This document shows, piece after piece, positions 17,170 to 25,543 of a stretch of DNA of 64,000 nt. The notes below the pieces were generated by a model, which saw nothing but the letters and a program-made list of their open reading frames with translations, was not told the DNA's origin and made no database searches. The translations under genes were made by a program, and so were the position numbers. Each line of letters starts with the position of its first letter. Position 1 is the first letter of the stretch. Source of the DNA: Acuticoccus sp051016205 (GTDB taxonomy: Bacteria; Pseudomonadota; Alphaproteobacteria; Rhizobiales; Amorphaceae); NCBI GenBank assembly GCA_051016205.1, contig CP136534.1, positions 1,674,001 through 1,738,000 on the forward strand, in the 5' to 3' direction.

Positions 17170-17609
17170 GATGCGCCTCCGGTTTTTACGTCGGGGCCAA
17201 TCATCTGGTCGATGAGCGGGGCAATACCCGCTCCGCCCGACTGGGCCAGCGTCTCTGCCAGGCGTTCTGCATAAAGCGAGCGCCAGATGGCGCCGGACTG
17301 ACCGCCCCAAACCGGATTGTCCTTTGAGGGGAGCATCTGCGCGACCAATGGTGTCAGCACTGCTGCTTCGAACTTCTGGCCAACCGTCTGCGCTGCAACC
17401 GTCTGCGCCGCAACCGGGTGTGCGGGGCCGGTGGGCACGTCCCTGAGGGCTGTGGCAAAGGACGGTGGAGGTGCGGCCCGTGTGGCGATTGGGGAGGATG
17501 GCTTTGCAAGTCCAAATGTGTGCAGGTGCGCAAGATCCGTCGGCAACCCGGGAGACTTGGCCGCCGCCACGCCAGTGGTTCCTATCAATGGTCCTGCCCA
17601 AGCGCTCAT
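17166..17609 (-). CDS. flgJ: FlgJ-like rod-binding protein (no muramidase domain)
   Basis: 147 residues from ATG at 17609 with AGGA five bases upstream. The C-terminal half matches the Rod-binding domain: KFEAAVLTPLVAQMLP, then a GAIWRSLYAERLAETLAQSGGAGIA stretch seen as two short motifs. As in other alphaproteobacteria, the glycosidase domain of enteric FlgJ is absent, so it should only scaffold rod assembly in the periplasm. The N-terminal part is Ala/Pro-rich and unconserved. It overlaps flgN. Confidence 0.82.
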   Translation of the reverse strand: MSAWAGPLIGTTGVAAAKSPGLPTDLAHLHTFGLAKPSSPIATRAAPPPSFATALRDVPTGPAHPVAAQTVAAQTVGQKFEAAVLTPLVAQMLPSKDNPVWGGQSGAIWRSLYAERLAETLAQSGGAGIAPLIDQMIGPDVKTGGAS

Positions 17610-17686
17610 GGCGTTCCTTTCATGGTTGCGCGGTCCAGCCGACGCACGTGTCAGACGTGCCGGTGGTCGCGGCAACGAGTTGCAGC

Positions 17687-18133
17687 CTAAGGAGTGTTGC
17701 TGGGGAGAGGCTTGCGTGGTGGTACCGATCGCAGCCTCTTCCTGCTGCCGGGCCTTTTCATCGGCTCGACGGCGAGCGCCTCGAGCCTGCGGCGCTCCTG
17801 GCCCGCGTCTTCCTTGCGCATTGCGTTGTTTAGCAGGTCGTCCAGGCGATCTGCGCGCGTGGAGTCGCGTCGAAGCACAGCCTCAGCGTTCTCGCGCGCG
17901 CGGCGCAAAGCTTCCGTCCGCCGCCCGTTGCTTAAGAGTGCTGCGGCCATCGCATCCACGAAAAGACCATGCCAGGGGCTGTCGGTGTTGAGCGCTTCCA
18001 CAAGTGCATCGCCGTCTTGGAGGCTCTCGCTGTGGGCAGCGCGCGCGGCGACGGCCTCAGCCTCCGCCCGGCGTGCAGCAGCCTTCTGGGCGCGGGCAAG
18101 GCGGGCAAGGCGCTGGCTGCGTGTCCCACTCAC
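17687..18133 (-). CDS. Small coiled-coil protein between fliR and flgJ
   Basis: 148 residues, very rich in Ala, Arg and Glu, with strong helix and coiled-coil tendency (RARENAEAVLRRDSTRADRL). It overlaps the fliR stop by ATGA. The size and coiled-coil nature recall FliJ, and no other FliJ candidate is visible in the window, but no diagnostic motif is present. The same slot in rhizobial clusters often holds an uncharacterised gene. It is real by coupling and codon pattern; its function is inferred only from context. Confidence 0.65.
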   Translation of the reverse strand: MSGTRSQRLARLARAQKAAARRAEAEAVAARAAHSESLQDGDALVEALNTDSPWHGLFVDAMAAALLSNGRRTEALRRARENAEAVLRRDSTRADRLDDLLNNAMRKEDAGQERRRLEALAVEPMKRPGSRKRLRSVPPRKPLPSNTP

Positions 18134-18888
18134 AGCGCAAACGCCAGTTGTTCAAACGCGTCTTTGAAGGCCAGCATCACTTCGCGGATGGTGAGAGCCA
18201 TCATCACCAGTCCGCCAGCTGTAATCATCGGCAGCGCAATAAAGAACACCGGCAGTTGCGGTGTCAGTTTGTTGGTGATGCCCACGGCAAAGTTCACAAT
18301 CACCGCGTAGATCATAAAGGGGGCGCCGAGGCGCAGCGCTATGGCAAAGGCCTGCCCGGCCCGCTCGCTCACCGACACCAAGGCGAGGCGCAGGTCCAAC
18401 CCGCCTCCAGGCGGGATGACGGCGTAAGACCCCACCATCCCTCGCAAGATCTCGTAGTGGAGGTCGGCGAGGAAGATGATCGTCACCGCCGTTGTGGTAA
18501 AGAGCGTTGCGACCGCAGGGGAGGGCTCGTTGCCCTCCAGCCCCGTGCCTGGAATGCCGCCGAGCCCCGCTGCCTGGGCAATGCCTGTGGCGATGAACTC
18601 CAGGGCCATCAGCAAGAGCCGGGCGAGGAACCCAATCAAAAAACCGATCATCGTCTCCGTGCCAAGGACGGCGAGAAGGTCGGCGGGGGCGCGCGCGTCC
18701 ACAGCTGCCTTGGCGTCCTCGATGAGGAGTGGGGAGAGGGCTAGGGACAAGGCAATCGCCATGAACACGCGAATGCGCACAGGGATGCGCGCACTCGACA
18801 GGCCGGGCGCGATGAAGAACACCCCGCCCACCCTTGCAAAGATCACGGCAATCCCAAGCACCCACTCCGCGGGCGCGCCCTCGTTCAC
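18130..18888 (-). CDS. fliR: FliR, flagellar type III export gate protein
   Basis: 252 residues with about six hydrophobic segments, beginning WVLGIAVIFARVGGVFFIAPGLSS, the typical FliR start. The motif GFLIGFLARLLLMALEF lies in the middle. FliR forms the core export gate with FliP and FliQ in the inner membrane. It overlaps the flhA stop (ATGA) upstream and the coiled-coil gene downstream. Confidence 0.95.
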   Translation of the reverse strand: MNEGAPAEWVLGIAVIFARVGGVFFIAPGLSSARIPVRIRVFMAIALSLALSPLLIEDAKAAVDARAPADLLAVLGTETMIGFLIGFLARLLLMALEFIATGIAQAAGLGGIPGTGLEGNEPSPAVATLFTTTAVTIIFLADLHYEILRGMVGSYAVIPPGGGLDLRLALVSVSERAGQAFAIALRLGAPFMIYAVIVNFAVGITNKLTPQLPVFFIALPMITAGGLVMMALTIREVMLAFKDAFEQLAFAL

Positions 18889-20987
18889 GAGATCGAGCCG
18901 ATAGGGGTGACCGTCGCTCCGCGCGAAATCTCCGCGTGGGAGAGCACCGGGACGGAGGGAAACATGCGCTCGATGATCATGCGCACGTAAGGTCTTGCGT
19001 CCGGCGCCGTCACGATGACGAAACGGGAGTGGACGACCATCAATTCTTTGATCAGCTTGGAACTGGCCTCGCCAAATTCTTCCACAAGGCGTGGATCGAG
19101 CGCGAGCTCCACCACCTCACCTTTCGCATCGCGCTTCAGGGCCTGGTGAAAGGCAAGGTCCCAGCGGTTGCCAAGGCGCACCACCTTCAATGCGCCACTG
19201 TCGGCAAAGTCACCGCAGATTTGTGCCGCGAGGCGGATGCGCACATGGGCCACGACCGCTTCGGCGCGTCGCGCATGGGGGGAAACTTCCGCAATGGCTT
19301 CCAAGATGAGGTGAAGATTGCGGATCGACACACGCTCCGCCAGAAGCAGTTTCAAGACAGCTTGCAAGCCGGAGTTGGAGATCTGTGACGGGACGATCTC
19401 CTCGATAAGCTTCTTGTATTCAGGGTCCAGACGATTGAGGAGCGCGCGCATGTCTTTGTAGGACAACAGCTGTGCCAGGTGGTTTCGCGTGATCTCCACA
19501 AGGTGCGTCAAAACAACGGACAAATTATCGATCGGCACAAACCCTTCACGCTTCACTTCGGCCACCAAAGGTTCGGTGATCCACACCGACTTCATCCCGA
19601 AGGCGGGGTCGCGGGTCTCATCGCCAGGCACCTGTGGCGTCGGCCCTTCGCCGAGGACAACAAGATAATCCCCCACCCGGAGCGCCTCGCTTGCCACCAC
19701 GGTGCCATGGACGGCAAGCTCATACCCTTTGGTGGCGACAGAAAGACTTTCTGTCACTTTGATTTCGGGAATGACGAAACCGTATTCACGTGCAAACTTT
19801 CGGCGAATTTTGGCGACCCTGTGGGCAAGCTCCGTCGGCGAGCGGAGAACGGTGGCAGCAAGCTGTTTGCCGACGGTGAGCTCAAGCTCAGGAATGTCGA
19901 GTTCTGCTTTCACCGAGTCTTGAGTGGAGCGGGCTTCTTCTTCGCGGGCCAACTTTTCGGCGGCTTTCTTTGCCGCCTCTTCGGCTTTGCGTTGGCGGGG
20001 GATGGTGTAGGCCACGAACGCCAAGATGCCAGCAAGAAAGATGAAGGGGATGGTGGGGAGCCCTGGCACCACCGCGAACACAGCCATCAAGCCTGATGCC
20101 ATTACCAAGGCCCGCGGATATGCGCCAAGCTGGCCAAGGACGGCCTTTTCGGCAGAGCCCCGCGTGCCGCCTTTGGAGACCAAGAGGCCGGCGGCAAGGG
20201 AAATCACGAGGGCGGGGATCTGGCTGACCAGCCCATCGCCCACCGATAGGCGGGTGAAGATGTCAGCTGCGCTCGCCAAAGGCATTTCGTGCCGTGTCGT
20301 CGCGATGACGATGCCGCCGAAAATGTTTACCGCAATGACAATGAGAGACGCGATCGCTTCACCGCGCACGAACTTCGACGCCCCATCCATGGAGCCGAAG
20401 AAAGAGCTCTCCTCCTCAAGCTCTCTGCGCCGACGTTGCGCCTCCGCCTCGTTGATCAGGCCAGAGGACAGGTCCGCATCAATGGCCATTTGCTTGCCGG
20501 GGATGGCATCCAGCGTAAAGCGCGCACCCACCTCAGCAATCCGTGTGGCACCCTTGGTGATGACGAGAAAGTTCACCACCACGAGGATCAGGAACACCAC
20601 GATCCCGATGACGAAATCGCCGCTCATCAAGAAGTTGGAGAAGCCGGCAATCACGTTGCCCGCCGCGTCGACACCGGTGTGCCCGTCAGCCAGAATGAGA
20701 CGCGTGGTGGCAATGGACAAGGCCAACCGCATCATGGTCGCGATCAGCAGAATTGTCGGGAACGAGGAGAATTCCAGCGGCTTTTCGATCCACAGCGCCA
20801 CCATCAAGATGAGGACGGCAAGGGCGATGGACAGCGCCAACCCAATGTCGATCAAGAAGGTGGGGATTGGCAGGATGAGAACGCCCAGCATCGCAATGAC
20901 GCCAAAGGCGAACCCCACATCCCGCAGCCCGCCCGGAAAGCGCTTCTTGGAAGATGCAGCCGTTGAGACCGCGTCGACGGTGCTCAT
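18885..20987 (-). CDS. flhA: FlhA, flagellar export gate protein
   Basis: About 700 residues. The N-terminal half holds eight predicted membrane helices and the FHIPEP signature region (DADLSSGLINEAEAQRRR, and a segment starting FFGSMDGASKFVRGEA). The C-terminal half is the cytosolic platform that docks chaperone-substrate complexes. I prefer the ATG at 20987 (MSTVDAV), which overlaps a TGA of a short upstream frame; a GTG three codons earlier (20996) is the alternative. Confidence 0.96.
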   Translation of the reverse strand: MSTVDAVSTAASSKKRFPGGLRDVGFAFGVIAMLGVLILPIPTFLIDIGLALSIALAVLILMVALWIEKPLEFSSFPTILLIATMMRLALSIATTRLILADGHTGVDAAGNVIAGFSNFLMSGDFVIGIVVFLILVVVNFLVITKGATRIAEVGARFTLDAIPGKQMAIDADLSSGLINEAEAQRRRRELEEESSFFGSMDGASKFVRGEAIASLIVIAVNIFGGIVIATTRHEMPLASAADIFTRLSVGDGLVSQIPALVISLAAGLLVSKGGTRGSAEKAVLGQLGAYPRALVMASGLMAVFAVVPGLPTIPFIFLAGILAFVAYTIPRQRKAEEAAKKAAEKLAREEEARSTQDSVKAELDIPELELTVGKQLAATVLRSPTELAHRVAKIRRKFAREYGFVIPEIKVTESLSVATKGYELAVHGTVVASEALRVGDYLVVLGEGPTPQVPGDETRDPAFGMKSVWITEPLVAEVKREGFVPIDNLSVVLTHLVEITRNHLAQLLSYKDMRALLNRLDPEYKKLIEEIVPSQISNSGLQAVLKLLLAERVSIRNLHLILEAIAEVSPHARRAEAVVAHVRIRLAAQICGDFADSGALKVVRLGNRWDLAFHQALKRDAKGEVVELALDPRLVEEFGEASSKLIKELMVVHSRFVIVTAPDARPYVRMIIERMFPSVPVLSHAEISRGATVTPIGSIS

Positions 20988-21184
20988 GCCCGCCACCCCA
21001 CCGCTCGGTCAGGCGAAAGGCTGATGCCACCGCCCACCCGCATAAGGCTGGTCGGGAAGAACGTGATCAAAAAGCCGCTCACGTCAGCGCGCGCATGCAG
21101 AAGGGCGCTTGTCGCCGTCATGGCGATCGCAGTGTGGCACATCATGGCCATCCGTCGTTTGGTTCGCAGTCCCGGAGGAACCAT
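20984..21184 (-). CDS. Possible 66-residue protein between fliQ and flhA
   Basis: An open frame that ends in an ATGA overlap with the preferred flhA start, in an operon where such overlaps are the rule. The product would be moderately hydrophobic (TAIAMTATSALLHARADVSG) and has no recognised family. The 244-base gap between fliQ and flhA is unusually large for this operon, so some coding content is plausible. However, random frames of this length are common at this GC content, and the ribosome binding site is poor. Confidence 0.3.
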   Translation of the reverse strand: MVPPGLRTKRRMAMMCHTAIAMTATSALLHARADVSGFLITFFPTSLMRVGGGISLSPDRAVGWRA

Positions 21185-21239
21185 GGCCTGCTCAGCTTGA
21201 GCGAGGCTCGCCCCGGCGGCGGCTTCGCGGCGACAGCCC

Positions 21240-21515
21240 CTATCCGGGGATAAAGCCTGTGCCGATGCGGCCGTAGATCTCTTCGGTCAGGGCGAAGATA
21301 TGGGCACCCATGAACGTTGCGCTGAGCGCGGCCACCACAAGGATCGCAATGATCTTTGGGATGAAGGTGAGTGTCATCTCCTGGACCTGTGTCAGCGCCT
21401 GGAACAGGGCGATGGACAGGCCCACCACCATCGCAACGCCCACCGCCGGGGCGCTTGCGATGAGGACAGTAAAGATGGCCGACTGCACCAGATCGATGGC
21501 ATCAACCTCGCTCAT
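21240..21515 (-). CDS. fliQ: FliQ, flagellar export gate protein
   Basis: 91 residues with two membrane helices and the family core VGLSIALFQALTQVQEMTLTF, followed by FIPKII. It belongs to the FliPQR export gate. It starts two bases after the flgD stop, in the same operon. Confidence 0.96.
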   Translation of the reverse strand: MSEVDAIDLVQSAIFTVLIASAPAVGVAMVVGLSIALFQALTQVQEMTLTFIPKIIAILVVAALSATFMGAHIFALTEEIYGRIGTGFIPG

Positions 21516-21517
21516 GG

Positions 21518-21934
21518 TCAGGCGATGGTCACACCCTCGCCCATGGGCACGGGTGTCCCATCGGCGAGGATGGCAACCGTCCCTGCAGAGGTGATGCTGA
21601 CCGATTTGACTTCACCACTGGTCCCATCGAACGCAGTGACGGTGCGTCCAATCAACCCTTCAGCGCCATTGAGCGCCTGGGAGGAGAGAAGGGCGTCCAG
21701 CTTCTCATTGGTGATGATACCCTGCTCCACGTTGGAGAAGGTGGCGAGTTGGGCCACGTACTCGGTGGATTCCATGGGCTCCAGAGGATCCTGGTTTTGA
21801 AGCTGGGTGACGAGGAGGCGCAGATAGGCATCATAGTCCAGTGTCTGCGTGGTCTCAGTGCCGTCGGTACGGACCGGGTCGGCGACTGGGAGCGTTGGCT
21901 GGGCGGGTCCGCCCACGGCCGTGACATCGCTCAT
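21518..21934 (-). CDS. flgD: FlgD, hook cap / hook assembly protein
   Basis: 138 residues. The conserved FlgD N-terminal region is present (YLRLLVTQLQNQDPLEPMES, then QLATFSNVEQ), followed by a short domain. It is shorter than enteric FlgD (about 230) because it lacks the C-terminal Tudor/FnIII part, which is common in alphaproteobacteria. It caps the growing hook and is replaced by FlgK. Confidence 0.94.
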   Translation of the reverse strand: MSDVTAVGGPAQPTLPVADPVRTDGTETTQTLDYDAYLRLLVTQLQNQDPLEPMESTEYVAQLATFSNVEQGIITNEKLDALLSSQALNGAEGLIGRTVTAFDGTSGEVKSVSITSAGTVAILADGTPVPMGEGVTIA

Positions 21935-21968
21935 GGCAGTCTCTCCGTTGGTGGTGTGTCAAAAGTTG

Positions 21969-22748
21969 TCAGTGGGGCTGGCCGCCATCGGCTGGCGCCA
22001 CGTCAATCGTGGTGTGTGCGCCATTGAGGGCCGCTGGCGTGCTGCCGGCCCCGGCCAAAGCGCCGTTCGCGGTCGCACCGTTCGCATGTGCGGCTGTGCC
22101 GTCGGTAACGGCGGCTGTGGCGTTGGTGTTCGCGGCGGGCGAGCGTTCGCTACCCCCAAGGCCGGCAAGGTGAGTGGATTGGCGGATCGTGTGCACCGCG
22201 CCAGCTTGTGAGGCGAGCACCGTTGTGCCCGCCTTTCCGGCATGGGGGGCGACGGTGTCCTTGCGCTCGGTCTCGCACGCGTTTTGCGCCCCGGCGCCCT
22301 TCAGCAGCTGTGCCTCCTCGTCGAAGAGGTTGCGAAGGCATCTCAGGGCGTGGAACGGCCGTCCTGCACTCACATGCTGAACCGCATCCTCAACCCCGCT
22401 TCCCAGCCGACCTGAAGGAATCGCCAGCTGAACGTCGCTGGCAAGGGAATCAAACAGGGCACGGCTGCCAGCCGCGTTGGCGGGATCCATCAGCATGGCC
22501 TGAGCGGCGAAGTAGAGGCGGCGCAGCGGGGTGGTGGTCTCCTCCACCTGCATGACGTGGTTTTCCAGAAGGAATGTTACGTCGTTCATCAACTCCAACG
22601 TGACCTTGCGGTCGACCCGCAGGACCGCCCCGTTCAGGAAAATCCGCTCGCCGGCACGCAAGGATATGTGCATCGGGCGGGGTCCCGCATCGCGCTTGTC
22701 TGGCAGGGTTGCGTCGCGCTTGTGTCGTCTCTGGGCTCGGCCCGTCAT
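21969..22748 (-). CDS. flbT: FlbT, flagellin mRNA-binding regulator with a long C-terminal tail
   Basis: 259 residues as given, from an ATG overlapping the flaF stop. The family region really begins at MHISLRAGERIFLNGAVLRV (ATG at 22673), so the true start may be there, but I saw no good ribosome binding site for it. Conserved FlbT core: LMNDVTFLLENHVMQVEETTTP-type stretch through HALRCLRNLFDEEAQLL. In Caulobacter, FlbT binds the flagellin 5' leader and represses its translation. After the core comes a tail of about 110 residues rich in Ala, Thr, Asn and Gly, absent from ordinary FlbT (about 130-150 residues). It is paired with flaF, as in all rhizobia. Confidence 0.9.
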   Translation of the reverse strand: MTGRAQRRHKRDATLPDKRDAGPRPMHISLRAGERIFLNGAVLRVDRKVTLELMNDVTFLLENHVMQVEETTTPLRRLYFAAQAMLMDPANAAGSRALFDSLASDVQLAIPSGRLGSGVEDAVQHVSAGRPFHALRCLRNLFDEEAQLLKGAGAQNACETERKDTVAPHAGKAGTTVLASQAGAVHTIRQSTHLAGLGGSERSPAANTNATAAVTDGTAAHANGATANGALAGAGSTPAALNGAHTTIDVAPADGGQPH

Positions 22749-23095
22749 TGCTTCAAACCTTCGCGCACGGTGCGGTTAATCTCTATGAGGCCGGCCCAAT
22801 TCTCGCGTTGTCCTGCGACAATGGCGTCGGTCTCCTTCATGATCCAAAGGCCGATGGACACGAGGTTGGCCTTTAACTCCGGTGAAAGGTCGTTTCTGGG
22901 ATCGGTGAGGTCGCGGATCAGAAACCCCCACAGCGTCTGCATGTATCGCGTCGCCTCGAGGCGCACGTTTGCGCCCAAGGGTGCGGACTGTGCGGCTTCA
23001 AGGAGTGCAATGCCCTGGTCGAACGCCTCGCGCTCCCGTTCACGGGACAGCGAACTCGACTGCTCGGACATTGCGACATACGTTTCAGCCTGCAA
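22745..23095 (-). CDS. flaF: FlaF, flagellin biosynthesis regulator
   Basis: 116 residues, helical, matching FlaF at RYMQTLWGFLIRDLTDPRNDL and a C-terminal LWIMKETDAIVAG. In Caulobacter FlaF acts as a flagellin-secretion chaperone that works against FlbT. The stop overlaps the flbT ATG, consistent with coordinated synthesis of the two opposing regulators. Confidence 0.93.
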   Translation of the reverse strand: MQAETYVAMSEQSSSLSREREREAFDQGIALLEAAQSAPLGANVRLEATRYMQTLWGFLIRDLTDPRNDLSPELKANLVSIGLWIMKETDAIVAGQRENWAGLIEINRTVREGLKQ

Positions 23096-23105
23096 GACAT
23101 ACTCC

Positions 23106-24143
23106 TTACACGTAGTTGAGAATGCTCAGCCTTGAGATCTGGTTGGTCAGGGCGTAACTCATCTCAAGCTGGGTTGTGAGAAGGTCGATGCGCACCTTCG
23201 CCTCTACGGGGTCGGCCCGCTCGGTGGTGACGATCCGCTCCTCCATGATATCGCTGGCAAGGGCCATCCGTCGGTCGGCCGATTCCACCGCGTTCTCGGC
23301 AAAGCCAAGCGTGGCTTTCAGCGCCACAACGTCGGTGATGGATTGACCGACGGTGAGGATGGCCTGATCGGTCACGACCTTGCGCGTTGCTTCGTTGAGG
23401 CCGCCAATCCCAAGGCCAGCAATCATGGTGAGGCCCATGACTGTCTTGCGAATTGCCTCTTCGTTGGCGTTCGTTGAAGTCTCGATCCTTTCCGACGGGT
23501 CGATGCGGCTGACCACATTGGTGTCGGAGGCCGACGACCAGGTTGTGCCCCAGGCTGGATCATCAAAAAGGTCTGCATACGCGTTGGCCAAGAAGTCGGC
23601 CATGTCGACGGCCGTAATGGTGGCGGCGCCAGGGTCGTTCACAGCAACGCCGAAGCGGACGAGAAACGCGCCCTCCACAGCCGCTTGCGGTCCTGTGTCG
23701 AAGCGGTTGAACGGCACCTGGTCGGTGTTGATGCCGCCGAACAAGTAAGATCCGCCGTCGGAGGCGTTCAGTCGATCGGCCACCCTGTCCAGGGACGATA
23801 TCGCCTGGATTTCCAAGGTGCGTGCCGATGCTGCACCCGGCGGGAGCGCCACCAAGGAGGCAAGCATGTCACTGGAGACATCCTCAATGTCGGTGAGCGC
23901 AGATTGAGTTTGCGACAGCCGTGCCGTCGCGCTGGCGTTGGACACGCGCAAGGTCTCAATCAGCGCAAAGTCCATGCGCGTTTCGACCGTCCGCCCGGTG
24001 CCGGTTCCGAGCGAGACGCCCACATCAGCGTGCCGGGAGGTGGCGACCTCAATGGAGCGGTCCGTCAGCTCATTTTGGATGCGCAGGATTTGCGCGCGCG
24101 GGGCCTCTCTCAGAGCGGCTGTTGAGATGTAGCTGGTCTGCAT
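23106..24143 (-). CDS. flgL: FlgL, hook-filament junction protein 2
   Basis: 345 residues. Flagellin-like termini are present: an N-terminal helical region with SNASATARLSQTQSALTDIE and a C-terminal RIDLLTTQLEMSYALTNQIS that ends RLSILNYV. It joins the hook to the filament together with FlgK. Its start overlaps the flgK stop. Confidence 0.93.
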   Translation of the reverse strand: MQTSYISTAALREAPRAQILRIQNELTDRSIEVATSRHADVGVSLGTGTGRTVETRMDFALIETLRVSNASATARLSQTQSALTDIEDVSSDMLASLVALPPGAASARTLEIQAISSLDRVADRLNASDGGSYLFGGINTDQVPFNRFDTGPQAAVEGAFLVRFGVAVNDPGAATITAVDMADFLANAYADLFDDPAWGTTWSSASDTNVVSRIDPSERIETSTNANEEAIRKTVMGLTMIAGLGIGGLNEATRKVVTDQAILTVGQSITDVVALKATLGFAENAVESADRRMALASDIMEERIVTTERADPVEAKVRIDLLTTQLEMSYALTNQISRLSILNYV

Positions 24144-25528
24144 CAGGCAATCCTCAGGAGGGATTCATACATGTCGTCGATGATGCCAAGCAGGCGTGAG
24201 GACGCTGCGAAATTGCGTTCAATTTCCAGCTGCTGGGCGAACTCATCATCCATGTTCACACCGGTGGCACGGGACAGCGCGTCGGACGCCCTGGCAAGGA
24301 TTGCACGCTCCGTCGTCGCCTGGCCCGTGACGGTGGAGCGTAGGCCCTCCAACCAACCCACCGACCCGGAGGCAAACTCCTGCAAGGTGGTGTTGGCACC
24401 CAGCTCTGCGGTGGGGTCGAAGACAGCTAGTGCGCCAAGGTCCTCGTCGAGCTGGAGCAGCCGGTCGGAATAGGCGGCAAAACCCGACGGGTTCCCCGTG
24501 CCATCGCGAAGGTTCTCCACCGAACCACCTTGGGCAGGGTCGACCGATGCGTTGACCGCAAGGGTGCCTGCATGGTCAGGCGGGCCGGCGTGGGTGAAAA
24601 GGCTCCCCACACCGTCATCGTAGACGTCGGTCAAGGTTCGGGCGATTTCGTCAAGCTGGAGGCGGTAGGTGACAGAATGGGTATCTCTGACCTTCGCCCA
24701 TCCGACGATGGAGCCGCCTTCAGAGGGCATGGGCGCATCGTCCCCCGTGATGGGTAGGCCGTCCACAAACACCGTTCCGCCCACCGTTGCGGCGGTGAAT
24801 ACTGTCGTGCGCTGCATAGTGACCGACCGGGCTTGCTTGTCGAACAGCGTAATGCCGCCGTCGGTGAAGAGCGCCATGTCATGGTTTTCGCGCGTTAAGG
24901 TCGTGACACCCAAGTATTGGGACAGCTCAGAGACGATGCCGTCGCGCCGGTCCAAGTCCATGGTCGCATCGTTGCCAAGGGCGGTGGCGCGGGTGACGGC
25001 CGTGTTGGCAGCATCGAACTCCGCCAGCAGGCGATTGACCTCGCCCACCCCTTCCGCCATGGCCTGGTCGGCCCGCTCACGCAAAAGGTTCACGTCATTG
25101 GCGGCTCTGTTCAAGCCGTCGGCAAGGTCATGGGCGCGCTCAACCGCGGCCTTGCCGAACAAGGGGTCGTCCGGTGCATTGGCGTAGTCGGCAATGGCGG
25201 CACGAAGTTCGCCGATGCGTGCTGCCGGCGACACACCGTCCTGGGGGTCGCCCACCGTCTCGGCAAGCTCCTGCAGCCCAATCAGAACCGCATCGCGTTC
25301 GGCCGCCGCAGAGGTGGCCTTGATCATGGTTGAATAAAGTGCCGCATCCTCTGCGCGACGGATTTGTGTGACCGCGACCCCGCCGTCCACCGTTGTGGAG
25401 GTGACGGCGTAGGCGCGTGAACGGTCCGGGTCGCTTGCCGCCGCCACATTGCGGCCCGACAGGGCGATCTGACTTTGGGTGGCAATCAGCGATTGCCGTG
25501 CAATGTTGGCTGCAACATCCAACGACAT
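24143..25528 (-). CDS. flgK: FlgK, hook-filament junction protein 1
   Basis: 461 residues. The N-terminal rod-like region starts MSLDVAANIARQSLIATQSQ and the C-terminus contains NMDDEFAQQLEIERNFAASSR, then ends in the helical family tail. The central part is variable. It is the first junction protein, exported with FlgN help. It lies between flgE and flgL in the usual order. Confidence 0.94.
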   Translation of the reverse strand: MSLDVAANIARQSLIATQSQIALSGRNVAAASDPDRSRAYAVTSTTVDGGVAVTQIRRAEDAALYSTMIKATSAAAERDAVLIGLQELAETVGDPQDGVSPAARIGELRAAIADYANAPDDPLFGKAAVERAHDLADGLNRAANDVNLLRERADQAMAEGVGEVNRLLAEFDAANTAVTRATALGNDATMDLDRRDGIVSELSQYLGVTTLTRENHDMALFTDGGITLFDKQARSVTMQRTTVFTAATVGGTVFVDGLPITGDDAPMPSEGGSIVGWAKVRDTHSVTYRLQLDEIARTLTDVYDDGVGSLFTHAGPPDHAGTLAVNASVDPAQGGSVENLRDGTGNPSGFAAYSDRLLQLDEDLGALAVFDPTAELGANTTLQEFASGSVGWLEGLRSTVTGQATTERAILARASDALSRATGVNMDDEFAQQLEIERNFAASSRLLGIIDDMYESLLRIA

Positions 25529-25543
25529 GGCGTTCTCCCAGAC

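Noticed and set aside
20026..21024. Long open frame antisense to flhA
   Set aside because: Composition and position show it is a shadow of flhA.
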